DNA from: Petrolisthes cinctipes
Lineage: Eukaryota; Arthropoda; Malacostraca; Decapoda; Porcellanidae
Length of the DNA stretch: 64,000 nt
NCBI GenBank assembly: GCA_033782935.1
Contig: JAWQEG010001349.1
Location: 2,501-66,500 of the forward strand
Direction: 5' to 3'
The notes under the pieces: generated by a model
Told to the model about the DNA's origin: nothing
Databases searched by the model: none
What the model saw: only the letters and a program-made list of their open reading frames with translations
Program-made: the position numbers and the translations under genes
Shown: positions 1-10,051 of the stretch, one piece after another
Layout: each line of letters starts with the position of its first letter
Numbering within the stretch: the first letter of the stretch is position 1

Positions 1-470
1 TCGTTATAAATTTGTCTATAATTATATAAAAAGCTTATAACCTATCCCTATTACTAAGGTAGAAATTAATATTTGAAGCCATAAAACGAATCACAGCACG
101 AGCCGTGAGCCCGTGAAGCAATGCCAGGCAGATCCCCTCCCATCACCATCAGTTGGCTGATGTATGACAACCACAACTGAGAATAAAATACGAGTTATTT
201 CAGTATGCGTTATAATTCAGTTCCTCATTAACAATGTATGCTACTGTTCTTCATATACTGTTTATATGGCAAATAAACATAATATATTTAGTTCACCACA
301 ATGCTCTCTTGTTTAGATATAATAAGGTTATATTATCACTAAACTTTCCTAGCAACTTATCGACCAATCATCTCCGTCGTTATATGTTCAACTCTCTACA
401 CCTCCGTCACCTCCTTGTGGGGTAGGGTATAGAGGAGCCCAGGGTGATAAAGAAACTCCCTTCCGCAACT
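1..470 (+). repeat. Repeat R-A, copy 1
   Basis: Matches 26490-26906, 30055-30328 and, inverted, 22752-23225, with only scattered substitutions. It runs off the left edge. The 63-codon open frame inside (234-425) recurs only because the repeat recurs; nothing suggests a protein. In the longer copies R-A adjoins a hammerhead-like motif, so I infer it is the outer part of a Penelope-like element. Confidence 0.8.
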
Positions 471-511
471 GTACCATAAACTGGGATACTGAGGCTGACA
501 TTACAGTACTT

Positions 512-738
512 TATTGGTATAGTGAAACCAGTACAGCTGGTTGCTATAGAATAGGCCCCTTCACAAGCCCAGGCCCCGTGTAGGCATAATCTGGGTTGGA
601 AGGGTCAATTCCGTGACGTTCATCAGAAGTAAATAAAATTCAAATCTGGCGCTGTACTGATAGTGGAGCCACCTGGTGGTGGTGAGGTGAGGTATTAAGC
701 CCCTCCTCCGCTGAATACCGCTCGTCCACTCTGTCGCG
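512..738 (+). repeat. Left inverted repeat, related to MITE M10
   Basis: The reverse complement of 512-738 is found at 7503-7722, nearly identical over about 220 bp. The first 35 bases are also found inverted at 7354-7387. The outermost M10 terminal sequence is missing here. Either this is the left end of a 6.9-kb unit or a truncated M10 copy in opposite orientation. Confidence 0.75.
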
Positions 739-984
739 GAACACATTTCAGTCAACATCTACGCTCCTCGCTGCTACGCTATGGTATTGTTTCACGTGTT
801 CCTGCTAATATTTTCTTTTGTGTTCTAGTGGCTAGCCTGCTTTGGCAGATGTATCGTGTGTGTATTCTAGGAGGGTTTTAGGTGTGTATGGGGGTTTTTT
901 CTTCGTTAGGACTTAGTTCTTTTTTCCTTAGCGAAGGGGGGTTTTTCAGCCCCTTTGTTCGGAGTTTTTCTCCGTTTTTCCCCC

Positions 985-1395
985 CTTTCACCTTTCCTCC
1001 TGCCACTAGTACATTCTTCGTGTGTATTTTATCGGGGTTTCTGGGGTTTTTAGCGAGGTTAGTGGGCGCCACGTGGGACTTCACCCCACGTGGTGAGCAC
1101 ATGGGGCCTTTGCAGCCCTTCCTCTTGCCTTCCCCGATTATTATGTGTCCCCTCTCGGTAAAGGGGAGTGAGAATTGTGCTCTGGTTCTCTCTTCCTCTC
1201 CCAGGCCGGGGTTTTTTATTTAATTTTGGGTGTTTTTCCAATATTTGTAGCCTGGAGTGTTTCTTCTCAGGCTAGCTTGTTGGGGGCTACTTTTCGGGGT
1301 TTTTTCCCCTTCCCTGTCCTGCCTCCCTTCCTCCTGCCACTAGTACACGTCATTTAGTGTATTTTTCCTCGGGGTTTTTTGGTGTTAGCGAGGTT
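985..1395 (+). repeat. Two-copy repeat, period about 335 bp
   Basis: A segment beginning CCTCCTGCCACTAGTAC and leading through a GGGGTTT run to TTAGCGAGG occurs near 1000-1060 and again near 1330-1393, with small indels between copies. Confidence 0.6.
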
Positions 1396-1397
1396 TT

Positions 1398-1458
1398 TTC
1401 CTCCCCACGTGGGGCTCTTTCCTCCCCACGTGGGGCTCTTTCCTCCCCACGTGGTGCG
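1398..1458 (+). repeat. 22-bp tandem repeat carrying CCACGTGG
   Basis: Three consecutive units each contain CTCCCCACGTGG followed by a short GC-rich tail. Two further CCCACGTGG or GCCACGTGGG sites lie just upstream (1068-1092). CACGTG is the canonical E-box core bound by bHLH proteins. Binding here is inference only. Confidence 0.7.
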
Positions 1459-1814
1459 GGGGTAGGACTACTTAGCCCCTTATCGTTGTTTCCCCCGAGT
1501 GTGGTTTAGTGTTACGTGGGGTGGGGGGAGCGAGGATTGTGCCAGGTTCTCGTTTCCCCTTCCCAGCGTATTTTGGGGGTTTTTTCTGGTGTCTTCCCAG
1601 TTTGTTTGTTACCCTGGGAATTGCCCATCAGGCTGTCTGTGCCTCTCCTTTGGGGCCTGCAGACCAGAGGTTCTTTCTCAGCCCCCGCGGGGGAGGGGGG
1701 GGGTGGTTTCCCGGGTTGGTGCGTGTGGGGTTTTTTGTTTGGGGTTCGTTCCCGGGTCCGAGGGGGCTTGCTATCCCCCTCTGCCCGTGTCCTATTATTT
1801 TTGTTTGTGTCTTT

Positions 1815-1940
1815 GTACGCATGGCTTCACGTGTTAACCCCTTTTTTGTGAGTTTTTCTCCCGCAGTCTGGCCACCAGCATCGTTCGCCCCACGCACCCT
1901 GCTTCACCCCCTAGGCTTGCGACCCTTTGGTGTGTAGTGT
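1815..1940 (+). repeat. Dispersed internal duplication, copy 1 of 3
   Basis: A block with CACGTGTTAACCCC, a T run and CTCCCGCAG, then CGCACCCTGCTTCA and GCGACCCTTTGG. Its first half recurs at about 2707-2830 and its second half at about 6015-6090 (CGCACCTTGCTTCA, ACGACCCTTTGG). The duplication lies wholly within the GC-rich block. Confidence 0.6.
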
Positions 1941-2704
1941 GGAAGGCTGTATGTTGTGGTTTTCTCTGCACATGGTGCGAACACGTGTGCGTGTTTAGCC
2001 CCTTGTGTGGGGATTTTCCCCGTGTGTGTGTTGATTGGTGTGTGCGCTCACGCTGTGACTGTCTTCCCCCGTGTGCGGTGAGTACTTGTTTGGGTTTTTT
2101 CTCCTCGGGTTTTTTAACCCTGTGGGGAGTGAGGTTTTTTATTTTGCACGTGTCCCTTCTACTCTGTGTCTTGGGACCTCTGCACCTTTTTGGTGTTTTT
2201 CCTTGTCAGCTCTTTTAGTGTCTTAGGATATTATTCTGATAATGTTGCCTGCACTTCTGTAGCTGCCTTACCAAGCAACGTTTTACTCACTACACCTGCT
2301 TGACTTCTTGCTACTACTGTACTGTTCTTGTCTGCGTTGTAGCATTCTTCTTCGTGCAGTACTGTTTTTTCAACATTCAGTACCTTCTCACATTTCAGTA
2401 CAGTTTTTTATAGTTATGCGGTAGGGTAGTAAGACTTTCTATCTTTCTTCTTACATAACTCTTACTTTGTGCTTGCCCTTATTGGGGGTAAGAGAAGCTT
2501 ATTACTTTCTGGTAGAGTAAAAGTCCCTCCTTTTAAACCCTCTCCCCCCTTGGGTTTCCTAGGGTCTACTCTCGGCTTTTGGGGACCGTGTTTGCGGGGT
2601 TTTTCCCCAGCAGTGTGGGGGTGAGTATGTGTGGTTTAGTGTTTTGCCTTGGGAGTTAGTGTTTTCCTCCCTCGGGGTGTTTTGTGTTTTTCCATGTGTG
2701 TACA

Positions 2705-2835
2705 CGTGGGTTCACGTGTTAACCCCCTTTTTTCTCCCGCAGTCCACTTGTGCCTTGTGTGCTTCTTCTGGCTGCACCGTGAGGTTGTTCCTCGACGTGC
2801 ATCACCACTGTTCACCCCGCACATGCTTCTGCACT
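2705..2835 (+). repeat. Dispersed internal duplication, copy 2 of 3
   Basis: Shares the CACGTGTTAACCCC plus T-run plus TCTCCCGCAGTC segment with 1828-1870, about 885 bp upstream. The pyrimidine tract ending in CAG looks like a 3' splice site, but no exon can be defended after it. Confidence 0.55.
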
Positions 2836-3239
2836 CCCAGGAGTACGTTCCTGCTACGTGCCTCTCGAGGTCACAGAGGATCTTACTCCTAGCACTCCTC
2901 CGAGTCCCCATCGCCTTCCCTGGATGGTTCTGTGCCTCCCTTCCATGGTTTCCCACCATTCCCGGAAGCGAGCCAGACCACCACGCTGGCCCCCCTGGCT
3001 ACCTGACCGGTACCAGGACCCAGCAGGGAAGCTGCTTCGTCTCCCCCATGGGCGAGCTCCTCGAGCCGCTCTCGGGGGTGCAAGCACGAGTCCAGGAGGA
3101 GGTCTCGCCCTCAGGTCCACAGGGTTTCGGGTCCCTAGCACCCCGAGAGGCCTCCTCTCTTTCCTTTAGTCGGCTCTGATAACCCCCCCGAGGTTTCCAC
3201 CTCAGCAGGGGGGGGGTCAGACCGTCGGGCTGCACCCCT

Positions 3240-4085
3240 GGTCACCTCCCAGGTACCAGGGCCCAGCAAGGAAAGGCTCCTTCTCCCACGCGGACGCGCT
3301 CAAAGAGCCGCTCCCGAGGGAGCAAGTGTAGCACCAAATGCAGGTCCTCCTCAGCTAAGGACCCGGTGGGTACCGACTGACGAACCTGCAGGTCCCTGCC
3401 AACTAGGCTCCGACCACAGCCGAGGGACCTACCCATGCACAACCTAGTACCAAAGAGCAGGTCCCTCTCAGCCAAGGACCCGGTAGGGTACTAACTGTCA
3501 AACCTGCTAGGACCTGGCCAGCTAGGGGGCTACCCAGGCACAACCTAGTGCCAAGAACAGGACCTTTTCAGCCCAGGACCCGGGGGGGTACTAACGGGCA
3601 AGCCTGCTAGGACCTAACTAGCTAGGCTCCTACTACAGCCTAGGGTGCTACCCATGCACGACCTAGTGCCAACAACAGGACCCACTCAGCCAAGGACCCG
3701 GTAGGGTCCCGACTGATAAACCTGTTAAGACCTGGCCAGCTAGGGTTCTACCCATGCACATCCTAGGGCCAAGAGCAGGACCCGCTCAGCCAAGGACCCG
3801 GTAGGGTACTGACTGACAAGCCTGCGAGGACCTGGCCAGCCAGTCTCCTCCACTATCTAGGGGCTGCCTATGCACAACCTAGCACCAATAGCAGGACCCG
3901 CTCAACCAACAACCCGGGAGGGTACTGACTGAGAGGCCTGCTGGGACCTAGCCAGCTAGGCTTCGACCACAGCCAAGGTTCTACCTGTGCACAACCTAGG
4001 AGCTACCTCGGGCTCAGCCAAGGCGCTACCTTTGCACAACCTAGGGCGCTACCTGGGGCTCAACCTAGTGCGACATGGTCCTCAG
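3240..4085 (+). repeat. Imperfect tandem array, alternating about 100 and 118-bp units
   Basis: Each unit contains a version of CAAGGACCCGGTAGGGTAC, then CCTGCTAGGACCTGGCCAGC, TAGGG and GCACAACCTAGTGCC. Anchors near 3357, 3474, 3574, 3692, 3792 and about 3908 give spacings close to 117, 100, 118, 100 and 116. The longer form carries an extra stretch such as CTCCTACTACAGCC. It decays to shorter CAACCTAG-type words after about 3990. Stops occur in every frame. Confidence 0.8.
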
Positions 4086-4087
4086 CC

Positions 4088-4162
4088 TAGGGGCTACCTG
4101 GACCTGAACCTAGTGGCTACCTGGACCTGAACCTAGTGGCTAGCTGGACCTGAACCTGGGGT
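4088..4162 (+). repeat. 24-bp tandem repeat
   Basis: Three near-identical units of GGCTACCTGGACCTGAACCT, each followed by AGTG or similar. They directly follow the longer array and seem to derive from the end of its unit. Confidence 0.8.
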
Positions 4163-4984
4163 CCCAGCCTAGGGGGTACCTGGGACTCAGCCTACGGCAG
4201 CTAGTTCATGAGGGTTTGTAACACACGGCCTCTTTGCCGCGTGAGGGAAATAGGAGAGCGATTGCGATAACGTTTCAAAACGTTTCTCAGAACTGTAACA
4301 ACACTCAAACTCGGAGGTTTTTCCAGTCACTGGCCTCCCTGACAGTGACGTTTTTACGTCCCTCTTTTCCCGTAATGATTCGCAGGTGGTCACCAGGGTT
4401 CTCCGAAACGTGAATCATTCTTTACCAAGAACAAGACACCCTACCCTGTGCTGACGTAGGTTTTCAATGGAGGTATGTCTTCCAGCGGTGGGGCAACTGT
4501 GGGTCCCCCATATTTTCCCACAGGTAACTGCTTGACCTACCAGTCTTCTGTTCTGCTTGGTTGGAAGGTTTTCAAAGTAGTTCCTCACCTCTCGGTGGTC
4601 CTTACCAAATTCGAACAAACCATTGATTAACTATACGGCTCCGGTTGTTGCCTACCGTCCTACCAAGCTGCACATGTCACTCTTGGTGTCAGGTCCAAGC
4701 TCTCAAGGATGATATTACAGCTACCCTAGTCCTCGCCTCGGATCACCTGTTTTGTATCCCCATAACAGGGGGACATGGAGCAGCAAGATTTGTGTCTTGT
4801 ACACCATACTCACTCAATGGGGGCTTCTTAACTACGTCCTTAACCTTTCGTCGCACGCATTCCACTTAGGGGATGGGGGCGAGGGGATATTGGGGCTTCA
4901 GCTTTCCCTGGTCGATGCCTTGTATTAGTGCTCAGGACGGTCCTGGCGTTACACTCTCGACACTGTCCCAGACAGCCTCGTGAG

Positions 4985-5293
4985 ATTTAAGGTTCGCCTC
5001 ATTCCCTAGTGGGGGAGCCGGCCGATTATGTGCCACCCCACAGCCCCACTATTGCAACGGTACCCGTTCCTGAACCCGCCCTTCTCACCTTCCCTGCCGC
5101 ATCGCCGGTAGGGGACTCGAGTCCACCTGGGGATTTTGGAGCCGTTCCCGTTCCCCCAATCTCTCTGGTTCTCGAGTCCCCGGGGGGCACCCTGGCGGAG
5201 GAGCTGGCTGCCGCTCCTCCCCCTTTCCCGTCGCCTCATCCTGTGGACGACGGGTACCTTCCCTACTCTTGGGCCTTTCTTCCTTCGTCCTGA
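4985..5293 (+). other. Proline-rich open frame, coding status doubtful
   Basis: An open frame (ATG at 5009) of about 94 codons is rich in Pro, Ala, Val and Ser with acidic residues. It is the most protein-like stretch of the GC-rich block. The reverse strand is also open here (5006-5299), as expected in GC-rich sequence, so openness alone means little. No domain was recognised, and neighbouring frames do not continue it without a shift. Confidence 0.2.
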
Positions 5294-5729
5294 ACTCACT
5301 CTTCAGAGGAGGTCAGACGGGTGCGTAGTCTCCCGATCCTTCTCAACCAGAGGTTTGGGTGAGGAGGCACGACGGGCTAGTGAAGCGGGAAGCGGACGAA
5401 CTTTTTGGTTTGTCCGTAGGCCACGCGCCCTTCTCCACCTACCATGGTGGAGGCGGCGGGACCCGTTCCTGGACCTGCTCTATCCGAGTCCCCGCGGGGA
5501 GCGGGTACGGGATCTGGGGGGGGGGGGCGGGACATCCACCTCATCCTTCAAGACGAGGTATCTGTTCCACTCGCTCTCCCTCACCCCCTGGGTTGCAATG
5601 GGGACTCCGCCCACCTTACCACAGGGTCCCCGTGGGAGACAGAAAAGGGGGAGGGTACGCCCGAATGGAAAAGGTCGGACGACTTACCTTCTGTCACCAG
5701 ACATCCCTTACGTCATCTCCATTCTGTAC

Positions 5730-5936
5730 AGTCTCATGTTTAGAACATCTTGGGGTTTCTTTTCTCCTCTCGGGATATTTTACCCGAACCTAGGCCATAG
5801 CCTAGGTTCGGAGGACCCTAACAACAAAAATGGGGGGGGGGGGGTCCTCGACCCCCTGGCCCATCCCCTCGAGGGTGTCTTTAAAGACTTACGACTTGTA
5901 ACACTTTCTGGTTTTAACCGAAAGTTGTCCGTATAT
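5730..5936 (+). repeat. G-run repeat, copy 1 of 3
   Basis: Contains CTCTCGGGAT, a pair of CCTAGGC/GCCTAGG half sites able to form a hairpin (about 5785-5812), GGAGGACCCTAACAAC, a run of about a dozen G, CCCCTCGAG and TAAAGACTT. The same order recurs at 6640-6870 and 6955-7180. Confidence 0.7.
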
Positions 5937-6639
5937 AATGATAATAAATTATATGCGTAACAACCCTTCCACAGCAGCTACCACCCTAGCTTTGGGAAAT
6001 CGCTTTACGATGGTCGGCCACCTCCACTGTTCGCCTCACGCACCTTGCTTCACACCCAAGGGTTACGACCCTTTGGCGCGCGGTGTGTGCCGCCCCGGGG
6101 CTGAGCTGTGTCGGGAGACACCCGCCTCTGCCCGCACCCAAAACTCCCCCGCCCTTGCCTCCTTTCGTAACACGGGGACTAGGGCCTGGAGAATGGCGGG
6201 CCCAGACTCCCTCCTGGCCCTTCACTGCGTCCTTTTCCTACCTGACCTTCTAAGGGGTTCCTCTGGAGGGTTTGTCACCTCCTCCAGAAAGCTCTCTTCC
6301 TGCTCGCCTTAGCTACAGGGTACAGGGCCTCTCAGTTGGCAGCCCTTACCCGTCACACAGCCTTTTCATCTGTAAGCCCTAACCTTACTTCTTTAACTAT
6401 CCCCCCCTCTCCCGCTTTCCTGGCTAAGAACGAGCAGGCTGACGACAGGATTGGCCCTCTCGCAGTACCCTCGTCCCTGAGGGCTGGAAGTTTCCACCCC
6501 CTCTGGCCAGTCCACGCGTTTCTACATACGTGGAGGCAACGAGAGGGGCTTCTCCGGACCACCTCTTCTACAACTCTAGGTCCGGTAACCCTCTTTTCCC
6601 TAGGTCAATCGGATGGGTGACTGGATATATATATTAAAC

Positions 6640-6872
6640 ACAGGATTACTGCATCCTTGTGTCCTCCTTCATCCTCTCGGGATCGCATGACCTGAGCCGG
6701 GTCCATAGCCCTAGCTCAGAGGACTTTAATAACAAAGGGGGGGGGGTGGGGGGGGTGGGGGGGGGCCGGGGGCACCCCCTCTCCTGTACCTGACCCCTCG
6801 AGTCTGCCTATATAGACTTTAGTTGGTTAACAATTCTGGTCTATAACAGAATAGTCTACGGTATATACTAAA
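6640..6872 (+). repeat. G-run repeat, copy 2 of 3
   Basis: Same order of motifs as copy 1: GTGTCCTCCTTCATCC, CTCGGGATC, CATAGCCCTAGCTCAGAGGA, several long G runs separated by single T or C, CCTCGAGTCTGCCTATA, TAGACTTTA, and CTGGTCTATAACAGAAT. Confidence 0.75.
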
Positions 6873-6954
6873 ATAAATCACATTGTTACGGAATTCTTGT
6901 GTATTTATTTTCCAAACAATTACTTTACTACGATGAGTGACAGGAGATATTATT

Positions 6955-7182
6955 ACACAAGATATCTGGATCCTAGTGTCCTCCTTCATCCCCTCGGGAT
7001 CACATTACCTGAGCGAGGGCCATAGCCCTAACTCAGAAGACTTGAATAAGGGGGGGGGGGAGGGGGGGGGGGTTGCCATGGGCACCTCCCCCCCTCCTCT
7101 CCTAGGCCCGAACCCTCGAGTCTACCTATAAAGACTTTATGTGTAACAATTCTGATCTATAACAGAATGGTCTACGGTTATA
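6955..7182 (+). repeat. G-run repeat, copy 3 of 3
   Basis: Closest to copy 2, sharing CTAGTGTCCTCCTTCATCCC, ACTCAGAAGACTTGAATAA, two long G runs, CCTCGAGTCTACCTATA and CTATAACAGAATGGTCTACG. Several G runs of three or more on one strand make a G-quadruplex plausible. Confidence 0.75.
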
Positions 7183-7353
7183 TGGTATAAGCTACTTCTC
7201 CCCCACCACGGCTATTCACCTAGCCAGTGTCGGGAGGGGCGTTAGCTGCTTCCTCACCGGGCTCGGTTACCTTTCCTGCCCTCCGCTCTCAACCACTCTT
7301 AACTAGCACGTGATTGCCTCCACCTCACCTCCCACCTACCGCATCGCATGCTT

Positions 7354-7387
7354 AGCAACCAGCTGTACTGGTTTCACTATACCAATA
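7354..7387 (-). repeat. Short inverted copy of the 512-547 end
   Basis: The reverse complement reads TTATTGGTATAGTGAAACC and continues CAGTACAGCTGGTTGCT, matching 512-547 including the TATAGTG variant that M10 lacks. It abuts M10 and marks the right boundary of the GC-rich block. Confidence 0.65.
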
Positions 7388-7389
7388 AT

Positions 7390-7765
7390 AGTGCATTTGT
7401 CGCGGCTTCTAGCCGCTTAAATTGTATTTATTGGTTTGTGAAACCAGTACAGCTTCTACTGTCCCACCCACCTCCCGATGCGGCAGGCACTCACTTCTTT
7501 CTCATTGGAGTGGACGAGCGGTATTCAGCGGAGGAGGGGCTTAATACCTCACCTCACCACCACCAGGTGGCTCCACTATCAGTACAGCGCCAGATTTGAA
7601 TTTTATTTACTTCTGATGAACGTCACGGAATTGACCCTTCCAACCCAGATTATGCCTACACGGGGCCTGGGCTTGTGAAGGGGCCTATTCTATAGCAACC
7701 AGCTGTACTGGTTTCACAAACCAATAAATACAATTTAAGCGGCTAGAAGCCGCGACAAATGCACT
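7390..7765. mobile_element. MITE M10 with 65-bp terminal inverted repeats
   Basis: The 65-bp ends 7390-7454 and 7701-7765 are reverse complements, starting AGTGCATTTGTCGCGG. They contain a small internal hairpin, GCGGCTTCTAGCCGC. AAT flanks both sides and may be a 3-bp target duplication. There is no coding capacity. The interior (7503-7700) is the sequence shared in inverted orientation with 512-738. Confidence 0.8.
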
Positions 7766-7956
7766 AATTTAACTACTTCTTCGAGGAAAACGTTCTTCCT
7801 CGTTCAATTCATACGTTTTTGCAATATTTATGAAATGAGCGACGAAGAGCCTGTACCTCGAAGTTGTTTAATATTACCAGCCTGAATAATAGTCGACACA
7901 GGAACGATAAGGCAAAAGAGAGAGTAAAAAAAAAGTGGAAGTATGTGGATTAATTA

Positions 7957-8106
7957 AGGGTATGATACACTTTTCGTACATTAGAGTGCCTTGATTTCTC
8001 CAAAGTATGCCTGAAACCAGGATCACATTAACAAAACTAATGGTGATCTGTTGCTTGGAAAAGTTTGAAGGAATCAGTCGCTCCAGATTTACCACCAACA
8101 TCGTTG
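7957..8106. mobile_element. Foldback MITE M4, copy 1
   Basis: Starts ATTAAGGG, then GATTTCTCCAAAGTATGCC, a centre near TAATGGTGATCTGTTGCTTGG, then the complementary half GAAGGAATCAGTCGCTCCAG. M4 is a short palindromic element with at least eight copies in this window. It is non-coding and presumably mobilised in trans. Confidence 0.75.
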
Positions 8107-8338
8107 TTGATTCCACAGTCGTATTTGTATGTTAGCTTCTCACCCAACCACATTTGTCAGTCTTACTTATATCCAAGAAACTCAGTATTCTTATCCACAA
8201 AATATGTCAGGTAGTTGCATTATTACCATAGTTTCATAGTGGAGTCATCAAATCATTCACTCATAAGTCACATTCATGGCTAAGATTCTTTCGTTTGCGT
8301 GCTTACAAACCATTACGAACGACTGTGGAATCGACCCA
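8107..8338. mobile_element. MITE M3, copy 1
   Basis: Left end TTGATTCCACAGTCG and right end CGACTGTGGAATCGACCC are complementary. The body contains CGGCTAAGATTCTTTCGTTT and GCGTGCTTACAAACC, shared with 8849-9093 and 21407-21911. It abuts the preceding M4 copy directly. Confidence 0.75.
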
Positions 8339-8472
8339 TCGACAATGGATACAAGTGTGAGAGAATGGAGTGATGGTGAGAAAGTGAAGGAGGGTGTACT
8401 AAATAAAAAGTGATTGTGTGTGTGTCTGTCTGTGTGTTAACGTCAAATAATGCAGTCAATCTCCTCGCAGAC

Positions 8473-8630
8473 TATTAAGGGGATAATATACTTTTGGTAC
8501 ATTGGAGTGCCTCGATTCCTCCAAAATATGCCAGGAAAGAGAAGCAAATTAACAAAAAAATAATTATTTCCTGTTATCTGGAATAGTTGGGCGGACTAAT
8601 TTACTCCAGAATTATCAATATTGTACTATC
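8473..8630. mobile_element. Foldback MITE M4, copy 2
   Basis: Begins TTAAGGGGATA, followed by TTGGTACATTGGAGTGCC and GATTCCTCCAAAATATGCC. The second arm, CCTGTTATCTGGAATAG, runs to CTCCAGAATTATC. The outer TTAAGGGG is the M4 terminal word also seen near 9705-9722. Confidence 0.7.
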
Positions 8631-8848
8631 CTCTTATGCTTGTGAAATTAATAAAGAAAAACAAAGGTTCTGGGAATATATATTGAAAAGGACCATAAAT
8701 TTCTCCCCTCAGTCTATTTTCCGTATGCAAGAACATTGATGTTGTTGGCAATGGTTTGATCCCGGTACGATGAGCCATTATATGTACCGGTGCCACATCA
8801 TCGTGAACACTACGGGTATTCTTGCATATAGCCCTATGTTCTTCCTAT

Positions 8849-9093
8849 AGGGTCGATTCCACAGTGGTATTGGTTTGTTAGCTTCCCAACCAACCACACT
8901 TGTAAGGCTTCATTATTTTCCAAAAGCTGAGTATCCACATTCACAAAATCTATTAAAACAGTTAGATAATGATGATCACTATAATTTACTCACCAATTTC
9001 ATTAAATAATTCGGCCATAAGTCATTTACACGGCTAACATTCTTTTGTTTGCGTGCGTACAAACCAATACCAACCACTGTGGAACCAAGCCCT
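8849..9093. mobile_element. MITE M3, copy 2
   Basis: Left end GGGTCGATTCCACAGTGGTA and right end (read inward) AGGGCTTGGTTCCACAGTGG are inverted repeats about 30 bp long. The body shares CACACTTGTAAGGCTTCAT and GTTAGATAATGATGATCACT with the 21.4-21.9 kb copy. Confidence 0.75.
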
Positions 9094-9216
9094 CAGTCTC
9101 CTACCATATCCCTATAGTTGCTGATACATACTGCATAATAATGAATTAATTGATTAGAAAAAAAGATTCTTTATCTATTTCTCAGGATGGACTACCATAA
9201 AAAAACTGGTAAATAT

Positions 9217-9345
9217 TGAAAGAATTACCGTTATTGCGTACGGTTTTTCTACCTTCATTACCCACTTATTTAGACTATTCTAAGACTATTTTCTTTTACG
9301 GCATTTCCTCAGCAAATGCTCCATTTCCAAGATGGGCAGATAGTT
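9217..9345 (-). mobile_element. MITE M1, one-end fragment
   Basis: Starts with the M1 terminal sequence ATTGAAAGAATTACCGTTAT, continues TGCGTACGGTTTTTCTACC and ends inside the TCCATTTCCAAGATGGG segment. It lacks the TTAGG-like core and the other terminus found in the full copy at 44317-44662. Confidence 0.7.
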
Positions 9346-9510
9346 GCATTCTGAACCAGTTTTAATTCCAACAACATACGTAGCCTAATTTACCACATGA
9401 GAACTATATCTGTCATCTCTGCATTAAAATTGTATTACATCACTATAGTTAATATATACATACGCTGGTGGAAATGAAGCGCATTTATGCTGCCGACTGT
9501 ACATATGTGA
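9336..9510. repeat. Dispersed repeat shared with 13825-13980
   Basis: Carries TTCCAACAACATACG, CATGAGAACTATATCTGTC, ATCTCTGCATTAAAATTG and GAAGC...TTATGCTGCC, all present in the same order and orientation near 13825-13980. No coding potential and no family recognised. Confidence 0.6.
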
Positions 9511-9579
9511 AGATAATATTGTGCAATCTTGTGTTCCTTTGTATCCTGACTTTACAAGGTCAAATTGTCTGTAATTAAT

Positions 9580-9725
9580 AATTGTAAGTGTTGGTAACAA
9601 CAAATTCTTCCAAATTTTTAGAGGCAACAGGACACCAGTATTTTTGTTAATCTGGTCTTGTTTCCTGGCATAATTTGGAGGCATCAAGGGGCTCCAATGT
9701 ACCAAAAGTAAACTATCCCCTTAAC
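9580..9725. mobile_element. Foldback MITE M4, copy 3
   Basis: In reverse orientation it shows the M4 arms CATAATTTGGAGGCATC and GCAACAGGACACCAGTAT, and ends ACTATCCCCTTAA, the complement of the TTAAGGGGATA terminus at 8475. Confidence 0.75.
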
Positions 9726-10051
9726 TCTATTCCAACAGTAAAGTGTACGTTCGTCGTTATTTGTTAAGAGTTCAGCTAAAAACATAAATTTATTCCAACT
9801 TACCATTAGCAGTTAATTCCTCCTGAAGACACCTATAATATTATCATGATGACTGCAGATCTTTTTATAATGCTCTGTATATTTGTTTCTGGACAGATTG
9901 CAGTCCACACGTCTGTTTACTGACTGACTGATGGCTGTGCTGTGTTGTGTTGTCCCTCAAATATCAATAATGTTCACACGTAGCCGAGTCACCGTTAGCA
10001 ACAGCAACTCACCCGTACTGGACCTGTGTGTCAGTGTGGCTGTGTGGTTGC

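Larger units (their letters stand above)
760..7350. other. GC-rich block of unknown identity, no recognisable gene
   Basis: Base composition differs sharply from the AT-rich surroundings: long C, G and T runs and many CpG. Both strands were read for reverse transcriptase, transposase, integrase, polymerase, helicase and tyrosine recombinase motifs and none was seen. Open frames are short, mutually overlapping and low-complexity (Pro, Ser, Gly, Arg). The block is built of internal duplications, listed separately, and sits between related inverted repeats at 512-738 and 7354-7722. It could be a decayed large transposon, a non-autonomous element, or amplified gene-flank sequence. Confidence 0.6.

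Noticed and set aside
234..425. 63-codon frame conserved in four copies
   Set aside because: It is part of repeat R-A. Conservation reflects recent repeat spread, and no codon-level signal was apparent.
561..758. 65-codon frame identical to one at 7478-7678
   Set aside because: Both lie in the inverted repeat related to M10, so identity is explained by repeat copying.
2740..2760. Splice acceptor TTCTCCCGCAG marking a real exon
   Set aside because: No downstream frame with protein-like content or matching donor; it is part of an internal duplication.
760..7350. Endogenous DNA virus or Maverick/Polinton
   Set aside because: No polymerase, ATPase, protease, capsid or integrase motif was found in any frame.
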